This document shows positions 29,454 to 39,166 of a stretch of 42,127 nucleotides of DNA, one piece after another. Both the position numbers and the translations under genes were made by a program. Each line of letters begins with the position of its first letter. The first letter of the stretch is position 1. The notes under the pieces are model-generated. The model did no database searches and had not been told where the DNA came from. It was given only the letters and a program-made list of their open reading frames with translations. The DNA lies in contig MPUH01000640.1 in NCBI GenBank assembly GCA_001970955.1, positions 1 through 42,127 of the forward strand, read 5' to 3'. The stretch is from Stentor coeruleus. Taxonomy: Eukaryota; Ciliophora; Heterotrichea; Heterotrichida; Stentoridae.

Positions 29454-30581
29454 TTAATTATATACTCTTATGCGTTTTCCATCTTTCCATTCTCCCTCCT
29501 TTCCTATTCCTTGAGTATTAAAATACGTACCTTTTCCATGCTGTTTTCCATTTTCCCAATACCCTTCATATCTTCTTCCATCAGGCCATATAAAAATCCC
29601 AAACCCATGTTTTTTATCATTAGCATATTCTCCATCATAACTCCTCCCATCACTCCAAGTAAACAGCCCTCTACCTTCCATCTTATTATCCACCCATTCT
29701 CCTTCAAAGCATCTTCCATCACTCCAAACATATTTTCCTTCACCTTGTATATTATTATCAATGAAATTCCCATAATAAACACTTCCATCAGCCCAAGTAA
29801 ATTTCCCATTTCCTTCTTTTTTCCCATTCTTATATAATCCTATATATTTTGCCCCATCTGGCCAAGATTCAACACCTTTACCATGTTGTTTATCATTTTC
29901 CCAATATCCTTCATATTTAGCCCCATCAGTATGTAGATAAACTCCATATCCATGAGCTTTATCATCATACCAATCCCCTTCATAAACATCCCCATCAGCA
30001 TGAATAAGCCTACCTTTACCATATGCTTTATCATATTTCCACATACCATCGTATTTTGACCCATCATTCCATACTTGAACTCCAAAACCATGCCTTTGAT
30101 TATCATTATTCCATTCTCCAGTATAAATCGCCCCATTTTCTATTTCAACTGGTCCTCTACGAAGTCTAACATCATTATCATTAAAAGCTTCAAAACATAT
30201 AAATTTACCCAATCTTGCCTCAACAGCTTTTGTTGCTGCTGTGTTATAGTCTGGAACTAAACTTTCTGGAATCTCTTTGACTTCAGTTCTTATAATATCA
30301 GCTGGGATTGGAACACTACTCATAACTTCTAAAGGGACTATAAGAGCATTTGAAGGTCTAAAAGGTTCTGAGGTTCTAACACGCTTGTGTTGCTTTCTTT
30401 CTAAAAATCCTCTAAGTATTGATTGTAGGTTTATTATTAGAGATAAGTCTTTTTCATCTATTATCGAAGGATTTATTTGAATCTCTTTAGCTTCTTTTGA
30501 GTATTCTTGACAGGTTTTTTCGAGTCTTAGTTGCTTTTCGTCTGTTATTCCACCACGGAAACATGAACAGTTTGTCCCCAT
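29454..30581 (-). CDS. IQ and MORN-repeat protein with probable N-terminal lipidation
   Basis: 375 residues if started at ATG 30581. The frame is open to an ATG at 30647 (22 residues more), but the downstream start gives [11 protein letters not shown]: Gly2 with Ser6 fits N-myristoylation and Cys5/Cys7 fit palmitoylation. An IQ-like motif [11 protein letters not shown] follows near residue 52, suggesting calmodulin or centrin binding. From about residue 149 there are nine 23-residue MORN repeats and a partial tenth, such as [20 protein letters not shown] and [24 protein letters not shown] proteins in alveolates organise membrane-cytoskeleton junctions, so a cortical, membrane-attached role is likely. 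Confidence 0.88.
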   Translation of the reverse strand: MGTNCSCFRGGITDEKQLRLEKTCQEYSKEAKEIQINPSIIDEKDLSLIINLQSILRGFLERKQHKRVRTSEPFRPSNALIVPLEVMSSVPIPADIIRTEVKEIPESLVPDYNTAATKAVEARLGKFICFEAFNDNDVRLRRGPVEIENGAIYTGEWNNDNQRHGFGVQVWNDGSKYDGMWKYDKAYGKGRLIHADGDVYEGDWYDDKAHGYGVYLHTDGAKYEGYWENDKQHGKGVESWPDGAKYIGLYKNGKKEGNGKFTWADGSVYYGNFIDNNIQGEGKYVWSDGRCFEGEWVDNKMEGRGLFTWSDGRSYDGEYANDKKHGFGIFIWPDGRRYEGYWENGKQHGKGTYFNTQGIGKEGEWKDGKRIRVYN

Positions 30582-30770
30582 TATCAAATATGTACCATCA
30601 TCATTTCCTAAAATAATCTGGCTTCCCAACCTACTCAAAACCTCCAAAGCCTATCTCATAACTAATCTAAACCACCCTTCTAAACCTACGCCTAAACCTA
30701 AATCTACCCAAAAACCTACAAAACCCTTCACCATCTCTTTCCATCAAAAATCTTAAAAACTTCAATTAAT

Positions 30771-31466
30771 CTAAAAATTAAGTTCAGGTGGGCATGGCCA
30801 TACCAACTCATTTTCAAAAACAATATCAATTGGGGCAATATAAATCTCAATAAAATCTTGTAAATTAGGGAATTTATCCGTAAGTAAAAGGCTAAGTACT
30901 TCCTGTTTAAACAAAAGTCTCTTAGAATTTGAAGACTGTTTGATTTTATCAGTTATTTCCATAGTAGATAATTGTCCATGTTTAGTACCAATTTCAAGCA
31001 TATTCGAGTATAATCCCCACGAAATTTCCTCAGGCAAGAAATTTTCAGGATCATCTTCCCCAGAGCTTTGAGGGTTAGTAAGAGCAGAAGTCCAATATTT
31101 GAATAGACTTACAGGGTTTTCTTCAGTAAAAACAGGAAATGTTAAAGCGGTAAATGGTGCCGGGTCTTGTTTCATAAGTTTTTCATTCCATTTGACTAAT
31201 GCGAATAAAGTTTCAGTACTTCCTTCTACTAAATGGATAATATAACTACCTGTGCTTATGAGTAAACCTGTGAATTCGACACCATTTTTTGTTTTGAAAC
31301 GATTGATATCTTCGTTTATGTCGAATTTATGCTGAGGATCATCTTTGTTGATTTTGCCTATGTACATAAGCCGGCTTACACTGGTTTTGGATTCACGGAT
31401 TTCTTTACTCACTTCATACATGCTTCTTCTATGGGCCTCTTCTTGAATTTCTTCGGCAGTTGCCAT
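30771..31466 (-). CDS. BLUF-fold protein, TEX47-like
   Basis: 231 residues. Residues about 31-105 fit the BLUF pattern: SRLMYIGKI (first strand with Tyr35), a helix ending in NGVEFTGLLI (Asn61), then TGSYIIHLVEG in place of the usual FLQxLEG, and ETLFALVKWNEKL. The Tyr and Asn that contact flavin in BLUF photoreceptors are present, but the Gln is His78. Animal TEX47 has this fold without known photochemistry. The C-terminal half (FPVFTEENPVSLFKYW onward) is conserved-looking but unassigned. Light sensing is possible but unsupported. The start lies 32 nt from the 3' end of the SOAT-like gene. Confidence 0.6.
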   Translation of the reverse strand: MATAEEIQEEAHRRSMYEVSKEIRESKTSVSRLMYIGKINKDDPQHKFDINEDINRFKTKNGVEFTGLLISTGSYIIHLVEGSTETLFALVKWNEKLMKQDPAPFTALTFPVFTEENPVSLFKYWTSALTNPQSSGEDDPENFLPEEISWGLYSNMLEIGTKHGQLSTMEITDKIKQSSNSKRLLFKQEVLSLLLTDKFPNLQDFIEIYIAPIDIVFENELVWPCPPELNF

Positions 31467-31498
31467 ATTTATTTGTTTTGATTAGAAGATTATCTAGA

Positions 31499-33157
31499 TT
31501 ATGCTAGTGGGTTTCCCAGTTGGGCTACCCATTGAGGGATTAAATAAGCTAAGTATCCATAGGACTTGAAGTCTCTTTTATCAGGCTGATCAAGTCTATA
31601 GTAAAACTCTAAAGAGTAAAGCATGATGATCAAACCCATCATTACAATAATAAAAGTCCACACAAAGACATTATAAAACTTCGAAGCCTTGCTATTAAAC
31701 GATATCATAAAAGCTCCAGGTACAGCAATTATAAAAAAAATATAAGGGAAAAAGAACCCAAGAGAAAAATCTATAATAACCTCACACAGCATTCCACTTA
31801 ACAAAAACACAACAACTCTTGCTAAACCAGGACCTATTTTATTATTCGTAAACCTTTGTATATCCATGAATATATAAGTATGTAACCATTCATAAACAAT
31901 CACACTGATTTTCCTATAAAAAGTCCCGAAATTTTTTGCATTCCACCAATCGTCATAGAATTTCCTATCAGCAAAATTCAAAATTTCTGCAAAAATAGAA
32001 AACCAAGCATGCATTACAGCAAAGAAAATAAGTAAAAATACCATTGTCCCAGGGAGCATTGATCTAAACCATGATAAGAGAACAGCTTGAGAATTTCTTA
32101 TGTTTTTTGAAGCTAATTTGAATTCAGGAACGCAAAAGGCTTTAAAAATTAAAGCTGTATATACAATAGAACCAAAAAAGTCAAACAAATGCACAGATAA
32201 ATTTTTCCATCTGATTGATCTATCGATTTTTGGGTATGAATCTCTATAAATCAGTGTTGGGGCTAAAAGATAATATGAATATCTTTGAACTTCCTCTCTG
32301 AAGGATTTTATATTAAGCTTTGGGATAATCATATCTTTTGCTTTAAGGTCAGAAGCACTCTTTGGGATAATTTCTGCATATTTATTCTTCCCGTTACCAT
32401 ATAATAATTTCTCTCTAAAATACGAATGCATTTTCATTGAAATTCTTATCATTTCACATAAAACAATAAAGCAACAAGCTGTAGGTAACTGCTCATTAAT
32501 AAGCCTAAAAACTATAAAAAAGTTTAAAGACCCTAAAGACAAAATATGCATAAAGAAAAGTAATAAAAATGGACGATGAGCTTGTTGGACTATGGCAATT
32601 GTGATAAAACTCCAAGCAAACATCATAACACATAAAGTAACAACGATTTCAGGCTTACCAAAATTTGTTGATATAAGATACCCACTTAATATATCATTAC
32701 TGTCAAGAATGTCTTTAGCAAATTCAGCAACACCGAAATTAACTAGAATAGCTAAGAAAATGTTGTAAATTGTTCTGAAATCTTTACTATAAAGAAGTTT
32801 GGAGATTGGTGCTGACCTTTTAAGGTGAACTTTTTCATAGAGGATATTTTTCTGAGAGGTTGAAGGCTGTGAGGATTTAGAAAACTTACGTGCAGATAAG
32901 TTTTTACTATCGATATCTGAGTTGAATTTATCGAGAATATCAGTGATTTCTATAGTAAAATCATAGCGAGTTTTTGCTATACGTTGTTGTAAGAGTTCTG
33001 ATGCTTGGTCTTCTAATAAAGCTAATTTGTCTTCAATTTCCTTAAGCCTTGGGGAAGATTTATATGTTTGTAACTTGTCTAGACTTGACAGGACCTTTGC
33101 TAGTTTTTCCTTTAAGTTTGACACTTTTTCTGAAGTCTGTTGAGGGTCTTCAGCCAT
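31499..33157 (-). CDS. MBOAT acyltransferase homologue, SOAT/DGAT1 type, catalytic His replaced
   Basis: 552 residues. An N-terminal coiled coil (about 1-80) precedes about eight membrane segments. Diagnostic motifs are PTLIYRDSYP (from 300), which matches sterol O-acyltransferase, and FYDDWWNAKNFGTFYRKIS (from 400), the FYxDWWN motif. The C-terminal NVFVWTFIIVMMGLIIMLYS matches the last SOAT helices. In the helix that should carry the catalytic His followed by Glu the text is FLLSGMLCEVIID, so His is Cys458 (codon TGT). The family esterifies sterol or diacylglycerol in the ER. With the His lost, normal activity is doubtful; it may be a non-catalytic paralogue or use altered chemistry. Confidence 0.9.
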   Translation of the reverse strand: MAEDPQQTSEKVSNLKEKLAKVLSSLDKLQTYKSSPRLKEIEDKLALLEDQASELLQQRIAKTRYDFTIEITDILDKFNSDIDSKNLSARKFSKSSQPSTSQKNILYEKVHLKRSAPISKLLYSKDFRTIYNIFLAILVNFGVAEFAKDILDSNDILSGYLISTNFGKPEIVVTLCVMMFAWSFITIAIVQQAHRPFLLLFFMHILSLGSLNFFIVFRLINEQLPTACCFIVLCEMIRISMKMHSYFREKLLYGNGKNKYAEIIPKSASDLKAKDMIIPKLNIKSFREEVQRYSYYLLAPTLIYRDSYPKIDRSIRWKNLSVHLFDFFGSIVYTALIFKAFCVPEFKLASKNIRNSQAVLLSWFRSMLPGTMVFLLIFFAVMHAWFSIFAEILNFADRKFYDDWWNAKNFGTFYRKISVIVYEWLHTYIFMDIQRFTNNKIGPGLARVVVFLLSGMLCEVIIDFSLGFFFPYIFFIIAVPGAFMISFNSKASKFYNVFVWTFIIVMMGLIIMLYSLEFYYRLDQPDKRDFKSYGYLAYLIPQWVAQLGNPLA

Positions 33158-33360
33158 TTATTAAGGATCATAACTGTTATTCATTAGCATTAATTAGAAA
33201 AAATATTATATATGCAGATATAAATTATTGTTTATTATAGTAATTTATAGATAATTGAATAAAATTAAAATTTGTGATAATAGTATAATTTATGTTCTTA
33301 TTAAGAAGGTGCTTGTTTATTTAACCAAAAATTTTTTTGAAGTTGCAATTGTTTTTTTTA

Positions 33361-33455
33361 TGATTTATATGACTATATTATATTTTTATATGTATAGATG
33401 ATTATTTNTGATTTATATGACTATATTATATTTTTATATGTATAGATGATTATTT
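33361..33455. repeat. 47-nt duplication flanking a single N (probable assembly join)
   Basis: 33361-33407 and 33409-33455 are identical, with only N (33408) between. Same signature as at 22068 and 23256. Confidence 0.88.
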
Positions 33456-33909
33456 TGTATTACAATGAAAAATGCATTGGTATGAAATTGTTATGCTGTG
33501 ATATTGGGTTAAAACATAAAAAATTATAGGGTAAAATATATTGAGATTTAATGAGTAAGAGGAATATTGATTTAAATATGATGTATTTGAAGTGATATAG
33601 TATAAATCAAATTAGTATGTGAGAATATATAAATATTTATGATAAGCATTATATTTATATCAAAGTCTAAGTATTAATTAGAGTTTATCAGATTTTTTAT
33701 AGCTTTTATATAAAAATCTCAAGCTACCAACCTTAAATGTGTAACATATTTTATTTCAGACAAAGCTGATCATATCTTGACATGGATTCTAAGTGAAAAA
33801 ATCCAAAAAATAATTTTACAAGTTGGTTAAGACATTCATGTACAGCGAAACATAATCAAGATAAGTCTAAGCCCTAGCCTAATACTTTTTCATAATCCTA
33901 GTATATATA

Positions 33910-34191
33910 ATGGCTGATTTTCTTAACCTTACTATAAATTCTGATAAAATCAAGCCATCAAAGTTACTGACAATTCTAACAAACTTCATCTTCTTCTTAA
34001 ATTCTAATAACATTAAATTTAAAAACTATAAAATTCTGATTTTCACTGGAAAAAAATGCCTGTGACTTATTATCAAGAGATTTAAAAACAAAAAGTTTTC
34101 TTGCAGGATCAATGTGTGTGATAATAAGAAATATGATCAATTACCTGAGATGTTATATAGTTTTCATGGTAAAGACAAATTGTGGGAATAG
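33910..34191 (+). pseudogene. Possible small gene or remnant with one internal TGA
   Basis: From ATG 33910 (after TATATAATGG) one frame runs 94 codons to TAG with a single internal TGA at codon 52: MADFLNLTINSDKIKPSKLL and later YDQLPEMLYSFHGKDKLWE. A 16-nt GT-AG intron could be drawn around the TGA but it shifts the frame to other stops. Too short and unrecognised to be sure. Confidence 0.28.
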
Positions 34192-34462
34192 GGAGAAGGT
34201 ATAGAAAAAGGGGTATAACTTTAGAAATGGGTGAAGAGACGAGAGTAGGATGACTAGAAAATTAATAATCATAGTAAGAGTCTTAGTTGGTTTGATTAAG
34301 GTAATATTAAAAGATAAAAATGAATTGTGATAAAAAATATTGTAAGAACTGAGCATTTTTATATTAAATCTTTTTTATGTATATCATAGTTTGACTATAG
34401 GAGAATTGAAAATAGAAGATTAGAAAAATAAAATCGTATTTAAAAAGATACTTAAAAATATC

Positions 34463-35848
34463 TTATTGTGGTCTTTTTTCATTTTCTAAATCCCACTCCT
34501 TAGCTTTGTTGAAAGTATCAACTGCTCCAATAATAGCATCCCTTCCTTGCTGTAACAATCCTCTTGGTATTCTATTATCAGGACATAATCCTTTAAGCTG
34601 TATAATAATCTCTTTATCTTCCCTCAAAGTCTTCAGCATCTTCATCATTTTTGACACAGCTCTAACTTTATTCCTAAATATCTCAGCTTTTGGATGATTA
34701 TACTCAATAACAACTTTTTTATCAGAACTTTCAATAACATCTTCATCACTTGTTTTGACAACCTGATATAGCATTTCAAGGACTTTTTCAATGACAAAAG
34801 GTATACTCCAATTGAAAATATCCATAAAATTAGGGAGGATATAAGGGTGGACTGTATAATTGTATTGTTGTATATTTAAAACATTGTTATTGAATTTTAC
34901 GACTGCACCTTTATTGTTGTAGACATCGCAATAATTAGGTGCTGAGAATATTGTTATGACAACAGGGAAACCAGTTGATCCATTCCATTTATGCATTTTG
35001 TATCCGTCTATTTGAACTTCATGAGCTCTGATAACACTTAATAATTTGTTTTTCTTTAGGAAACTATTTATGGCGGCTACACCATAATAGAAACTACACC
35101 CTCTGACTTCATTTGATTTAAACTTTTCGGAACACTGTCCTGATTCGTTGTCTACTGGGTCAGACCAGAGGAGGTCACAAAAAAGCCCTGACCTAGGTGG
35201 TTCAGTCACTCTTTGTAAGTCAATTATATCCTGTAACGATACTAATTCAGGACTAATCCCTCCATGAACCCCAATGAACTTATTATTGACAATACACGCA
35301 ATAGGCATAGCATCAAAACTGTCCATAATCATATCATAAACTTCAAGGTCGTATTTATAAAGACATTCACTCCTAAAGTTAAAAAAACTAGACATTTGTC
35401 TGCACTCATGATTACCACGAAGAAGGAAAACAGTCTTAGGATAGTTGAGTTTAATAGAATATAAAAGCAAAATAACCTCAATAGAAAATGATCCCCTATC
35501 AACATAATCACCCAAAAACAAGTATTTTGTTGAGTCAAAATTCCCTCCAAGATCAAAAATCCTAAGCATGTCGTAGAATTGTCCATGAATATCTCCAACA
35601 ATAGTTACTGGATCAACAAGTTCTAAAAGGTTACTTTCACTCATTAATAAACTAGCTGCTTGTGAGATGATTTCTATGCATTCTGACTTTAAAACCCTTC
35701 CTTCTTTTTGAAGATGAGTTTGCAGAGCCCTCCAGTTCGGTACAGTTTGTCCCGAAGGATATAATAGTTCCCTTGAAATAGGTCTTCCAGGTGGTGCAGG
35801 GAGATCTTTCAAAAACCTGTCATTTAAAGGATCCAGGATAGGCTCCAT
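34463..35848 (-). CDS. Calcineurin A (PP2B) catalytic subunit
   Basis: 461 residues. Calcium/calmodulin-activated Ser/Thr phosphatase. The metal and catalytic motifs are intact: GDIHGQ (85-90), GDYVDRG (113-119), GNHE (145-148), GVHGGISPEL and IRAHEVQ, plus SAPNYCDVYNNKGAV. The calcineurin B-binding helix follows (FMDIFNWSIPFVIEKVLEML). Then come the calmodulin-binding region RNKVRAVSKMMKMLKTLRE, the LKGLCPDNRIPRGLL segment and a C-terminal TFNKAKEWDLENEKRP resembling the autoinhibitory helix. So all regulatory parts are present and it should respond to calcium. Complete, ATG to TAA. Confidence 0.95.
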   Translation of the reverse strand: MEPILDPLNDRFLKDLPAPPGRPISRELLYPSGQTVPNWRALQTHLQKEGRVLKSECIEIISQAASLLMSESNLLELVDPVTIVGDIHGQFYDMLRIFDLGGNFDSTKYLFLGDYVDRGSFSIEVILLLYSIKLNYPKTVFLLRGNHECRQMSSFFNFRSECLYKYDLEVYDMIMDSFDAMPIACIVNNKFIGVHGGISPELVSLQDIIDLQRVTEPPRSGLFCDLLWSDPVDNESGQCSEKFKSNEVRGCSFYYGVAAINSFLKKNKLLSVIRAHEVQIDGYKMHKWNGSTGFPVVITIFSAPNYCDVYNNKGAVVKFNNNVLNIQQYNYTVHPYILPNFMDIFNWSIPFVIEKVLEMLYQVVKTSDEDVIESSDKKVVIEYNHPKAEIFRNKVRAVSKMMKMLKTLREDKEIIIQLKGLCPDNRIPRGLLQQGRDAIIGAVDTFNKAKEWDLENEKRPQ

Positions 35849-36992
35849 TAAGTTTTTATTATTTGGGATTTTATTTTATTACTAATAAAAAGCATATCTT
35901 TAATTTACCTTATTATCCTGTTAATTAAATTAGTTTAATTAATATTTAGGATAAGATTTAGGTGTAAAAATCTTCTAGTTCATTGATGGTGTGAGTATAT
36001 TAGTTTATAACTTCTTAATTTTGTTTAATGCATTAATAAATATTTTTTTTATAGCTTTTGAAGCATCGTAATTGGTTTTTATCTGATTAGTCCTTGTAGT
36101 TTTATATAATACAGTAATGACATCTGAGCTTTTGAGTGTCCAAAAATAGTTAATTGAGCTTGATGAAAATTAACTCTTTAAACCCGTATTTTCGCATATA
36201 CTAAAATCTTGCTTAAACTTTCAGCTGAGAACTCAAAAAGTTTCCCAGTAATAAACTTGACTGTTTTCTATTATTTTTATTTAGAGCTGATATTTGTTCT
36301 TTTAGTGTTATATTTTATCTAGACGAGGTAGGTAAGCAATATCAACATTTCTAGTTGAAGTCTTTTTTAAATTATTTGATTTCTTAACTAAGTCTTTTAT
36401 ATGAGTTTTCTAGGATATCTCCACTTTTTGGGTTGAATTTTGTGGTGATTATAAAATCATCTTAGTCCCAGTTGCCTTTTTTTTATATTTTTGCTGAGGT
36501 AGACTTCAGTAAGTTTGGTGCAATAGATTTTTGTAGTGTCGAAGAAGTTGATAATTAATAAAATGCATTTTTTAAAATAAATTATTGGTAATTATTTTCG
36601 ATTACAATGTCATAGACTTCTTTTTTCCTGAGAAAAAACTCATGCCTATGATCATATTCCTTTAGCTTAGAACCAAAACTTTTAGCCCATACCACCCAAA
36701 ATATTTGCATTCCATGATTCAATCATTTATACTTTGTTTTTTAGCCTTTTGGATGATTTATTCGAAATAGCATAGTTGTTAAGTTCAAGGCTTTGCAAGA
36801 GCTTTGGTAATGAGCAAGTTCCAAAAGCTAGTTTTTTGATTAGATTTATTTTCAGGCTTAGAAGATGAAATTGGAAGTATGGTAATTGATTATCATAAGA
36901 AGATGACGAGAATATTAAAAGCTATTAGAGTAATAGATTAGCTCTTTTGCTTTAGTAATTGAGACAAACCATTTCTATTCTTCATAATAAAT
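35849..36992. other. Long intergenic region
   Basis: About 1.15 kb with no intact gene. A leucine-rich-repeat-like remnant on the minus strand (36727-36921) is listed separately. No RNA gene or repeat seen. Confidence 0.5.
36727..36921 (-). pseudogene. Possible leucine-rich-repeat fragment
   Basis: A minus-strand tract open for 64 codons without ATG, ending in TAA. It reads SYDNQLPYFQFHLLSLKINL and CSLPKLLQSLELNNYAISNK, resembling leucine-rich repeats. Both ends are bounded by stops in the same frame, so this would be a fragment of a dead gene. Weak evidence. Confidence 0.3.
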
Positions 36993-39143
36993 ATGTACAA
37001 AAGTGCGATTTTATCTATAGTTATTTTCCTCTACACATATTTTTGTTTTCAATACCCAGCAAAAAAAATTTCTATCAAAGAGTCTATTGAAAAAATCCAT
37101 CCTTCTTATTATTCAAGATACAATCAAAAGGTTTCAACAGTATTTTTCCCTATAAGCAATTTAGATACTAGCTCAATTGATCCTGAAGTAGACCCGATTT
37201 CCAATGAAAATTATCAATACAAACCAAAGGAATTCAAATTAGATGATACTGATGAGCTGAAAAATTATGGCCTTGCTTGTCAACCTAAAGTTTTCGGGTA
37301 TAGCAAATCTCGAGGTAATTCAATATTCCCTCCATATACATATCCGAAATGCTCAGAAAATTTTGGAGCAAATAACAGTTATTTAATAGTTGATAGGGAA
37401 AAACAAGAACTCAGAATGAATTGTCCAAAATCAAATAAAGAAGTGTTTGTATATGGTCCACGTAGTAAATATTCTCTTGTTCAAATGGAAGATGTTTATG
37501 ATTATTGGGGTGGGAATATGTATAAAGGACCAGTAAATGCGACAAAAATAGACTTTGGTTTAGGTTCTTGTGGTGAAAGTTGTTATTCACAAGGATATCT
37601 TACACCTATATTTAATCAAGAAGCTTATAAAAGAGCTAAATCTAAGAAATCTCCTAATAAAAAACCGAGGCTGATTTATTTTCTTACTATTGACTCTGTG
37701 TCTCGTCGTCATTTCTTCAGAAAAATACCCAAAGTTGTAAAGTTCTTTAATAACCTAAATAAAACACATCCTGATTTAGCTGTCTATGATTTTAAACTCC
37801 ATAATATACTTGCTGTAACATCAGCTGATAATCAGGTTCCTATATTTGGAGGGTTTAAAAATTATGTTAAAGGTTTTTCAGGAGATCAGTTTATTGATTA
37901 CCTTGGAGATGATGCTATTTGGAATATGATCAAAGACAAAGGGTATATTAGCATGTTTGGTTTAGAAGATTGTGATCATTATTTTTCAGTATCATTAGGT
38001 AGAAATCCAAAAGTTGACTACTCAGTCCGACAATTCTACTGTGCAGTTCAAGCTTTAAGTTGCTTATCATTCGAAATCTATAACAAAAAAAATCAGCGCT
38101 GTATTGGTCCTTACCAATCTCATTACTATATCCTCAACTACACCCATAATCTTGTTTCTCTAAACCAAGGTGTAAACCAATGGCTTTATGTTCATCTAAA
38201 TACCGCCCACGAAGGTTCAGGTGAGCATGCAGCAACATTAAACGATGATTTATTATATTTTCTAAAAAAATTCATAGACGACTACAGTAAAGATAATGAA
38301 ATCATAATTTTCCTCCAAGCAGATCATGGAATGAACTATGGTTTCTGGTATGGCGACCTTGAAGGATATCAAGAAAAAAAGCTTCCAAGTCTTTTCATAA
38401 TAACAAGCAAAAGTATCATAGAAAGTTATAAATTCGGTTACTTTACTTTAGAATCTAATACTTATAGATTAACATCTAAACTTGATCTTAGAGAAACAAT
38501 GCTCTCATTAGCTGGTATAGAAGAACGAACCTTAAACTCAGTTAATCTTTTCAATTCTATAGCATCAAAAAGACGTACATGTATGGATACAAGGACTGTA
38601 GAATGGGAATGTGCATGTAGTGACCTTAAAGAAATCGAGTATTTCAGTACATCTTTATTATCTTTATTATCAATATTAAAATCATATGCAGAAAGGGTTA
38701 TAAATTCTAAAAGCTACTCAGCACCAAATCATCCTTTGAATCTAATATGTAAATATATACATTTAGATAAGATACAAAAAGTATTTTATAACAATATAAA
38801 CAATGTTAATGAGTTTATAAGATTCCAAGTTAAAAGCCCAGCTGTTGAAGATATGGAATTTGAAGTTGATATGTATTTATCTGGAGATCATACAAGGATG
38901 GAAGGGGATTCTAGACAATATCCAGTAGAAAATATGATTATTGGTAAACATCAGGTACAAGCAAGGGTGATTTTTATATAGATTATGAGGATTTCAAGAC
39001 TTGATACTTATGAAGGACCTTGTGAAACAGCATCAAGACTAAAAAATATTAAAGCTGAATTCTGTGCCTGTACAAGTTATGCTTTAAAAGATCTTCCTGA
39101 AAACGATTACTATATATCTTTTAATCAAACACTTAAATACTAG
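36993..39143 (+). CDS. DUF229 alkaline-phosphatase-superfamily protein, two exons (join 36993..38966, 38982..39143)
   Basis: 711 residues after removing the 15-nt intron 38967-38981. Residues 5-21 form a signal anchor. The DUF229 domain has LIYFLTIDSVSRRHFFRKIP (the metal and nucleophile region), SMFGLEDCDHYFS, WLYVHLNTAHEGSGEHAATL and FLQADHGMNYGFWYGDLEGY, with EKKLPSLFII close behind. The Cys-rich C-terminal module (RTCMDTRTVEWECACSDLKE, then GPCE and FCACTSY) is split by the intron; the second exon supplies its last Cys residues. The superfamily includes sulfatases and phosphodiesterases, and the substrate is unknown. A luminal or surface location is inferred. It converges on the kinase gene, with 23 nt between stops. 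Confidence 0.88.
38967..38981 (+). other. 15-nt intron GTGATTTTTATATAG
   Basis: Phase 0 intron with A at position 10 and an in-frame TAG. Removal adds 53 residues that complete the Cys-rich C-terminal module. Identical to the intron at 18620-18634. Confidence 0.9.
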
Positions 39144-39166
39144 ATTATTGTATATATTTTAACGCA

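Larger units (their letters stand above)
33158..34462. other. Long intergenic region with an N duplication
   Basis: About 1.3 kb. Contains the duplicated 47 nt around N at 33408 (listed). A possible small frame lies at 33910-34191 (listed). Nothing else coding or structural is visible. Confidence 0.5.

Noticed and set aside
22021..33455. The three N-flanking duplications as biological repeats or insertion-site duplications
   Set aside because: Each coincides exactly with a single N and nothing mobile lies between the copies; an assembly join explains all three.
34153..34356. 67-codon minus-strand ORF
   Set aside because: Short and Phe/Leu/Ser-rich without family likeness; probably chance openness opposite AG-rich sequence.
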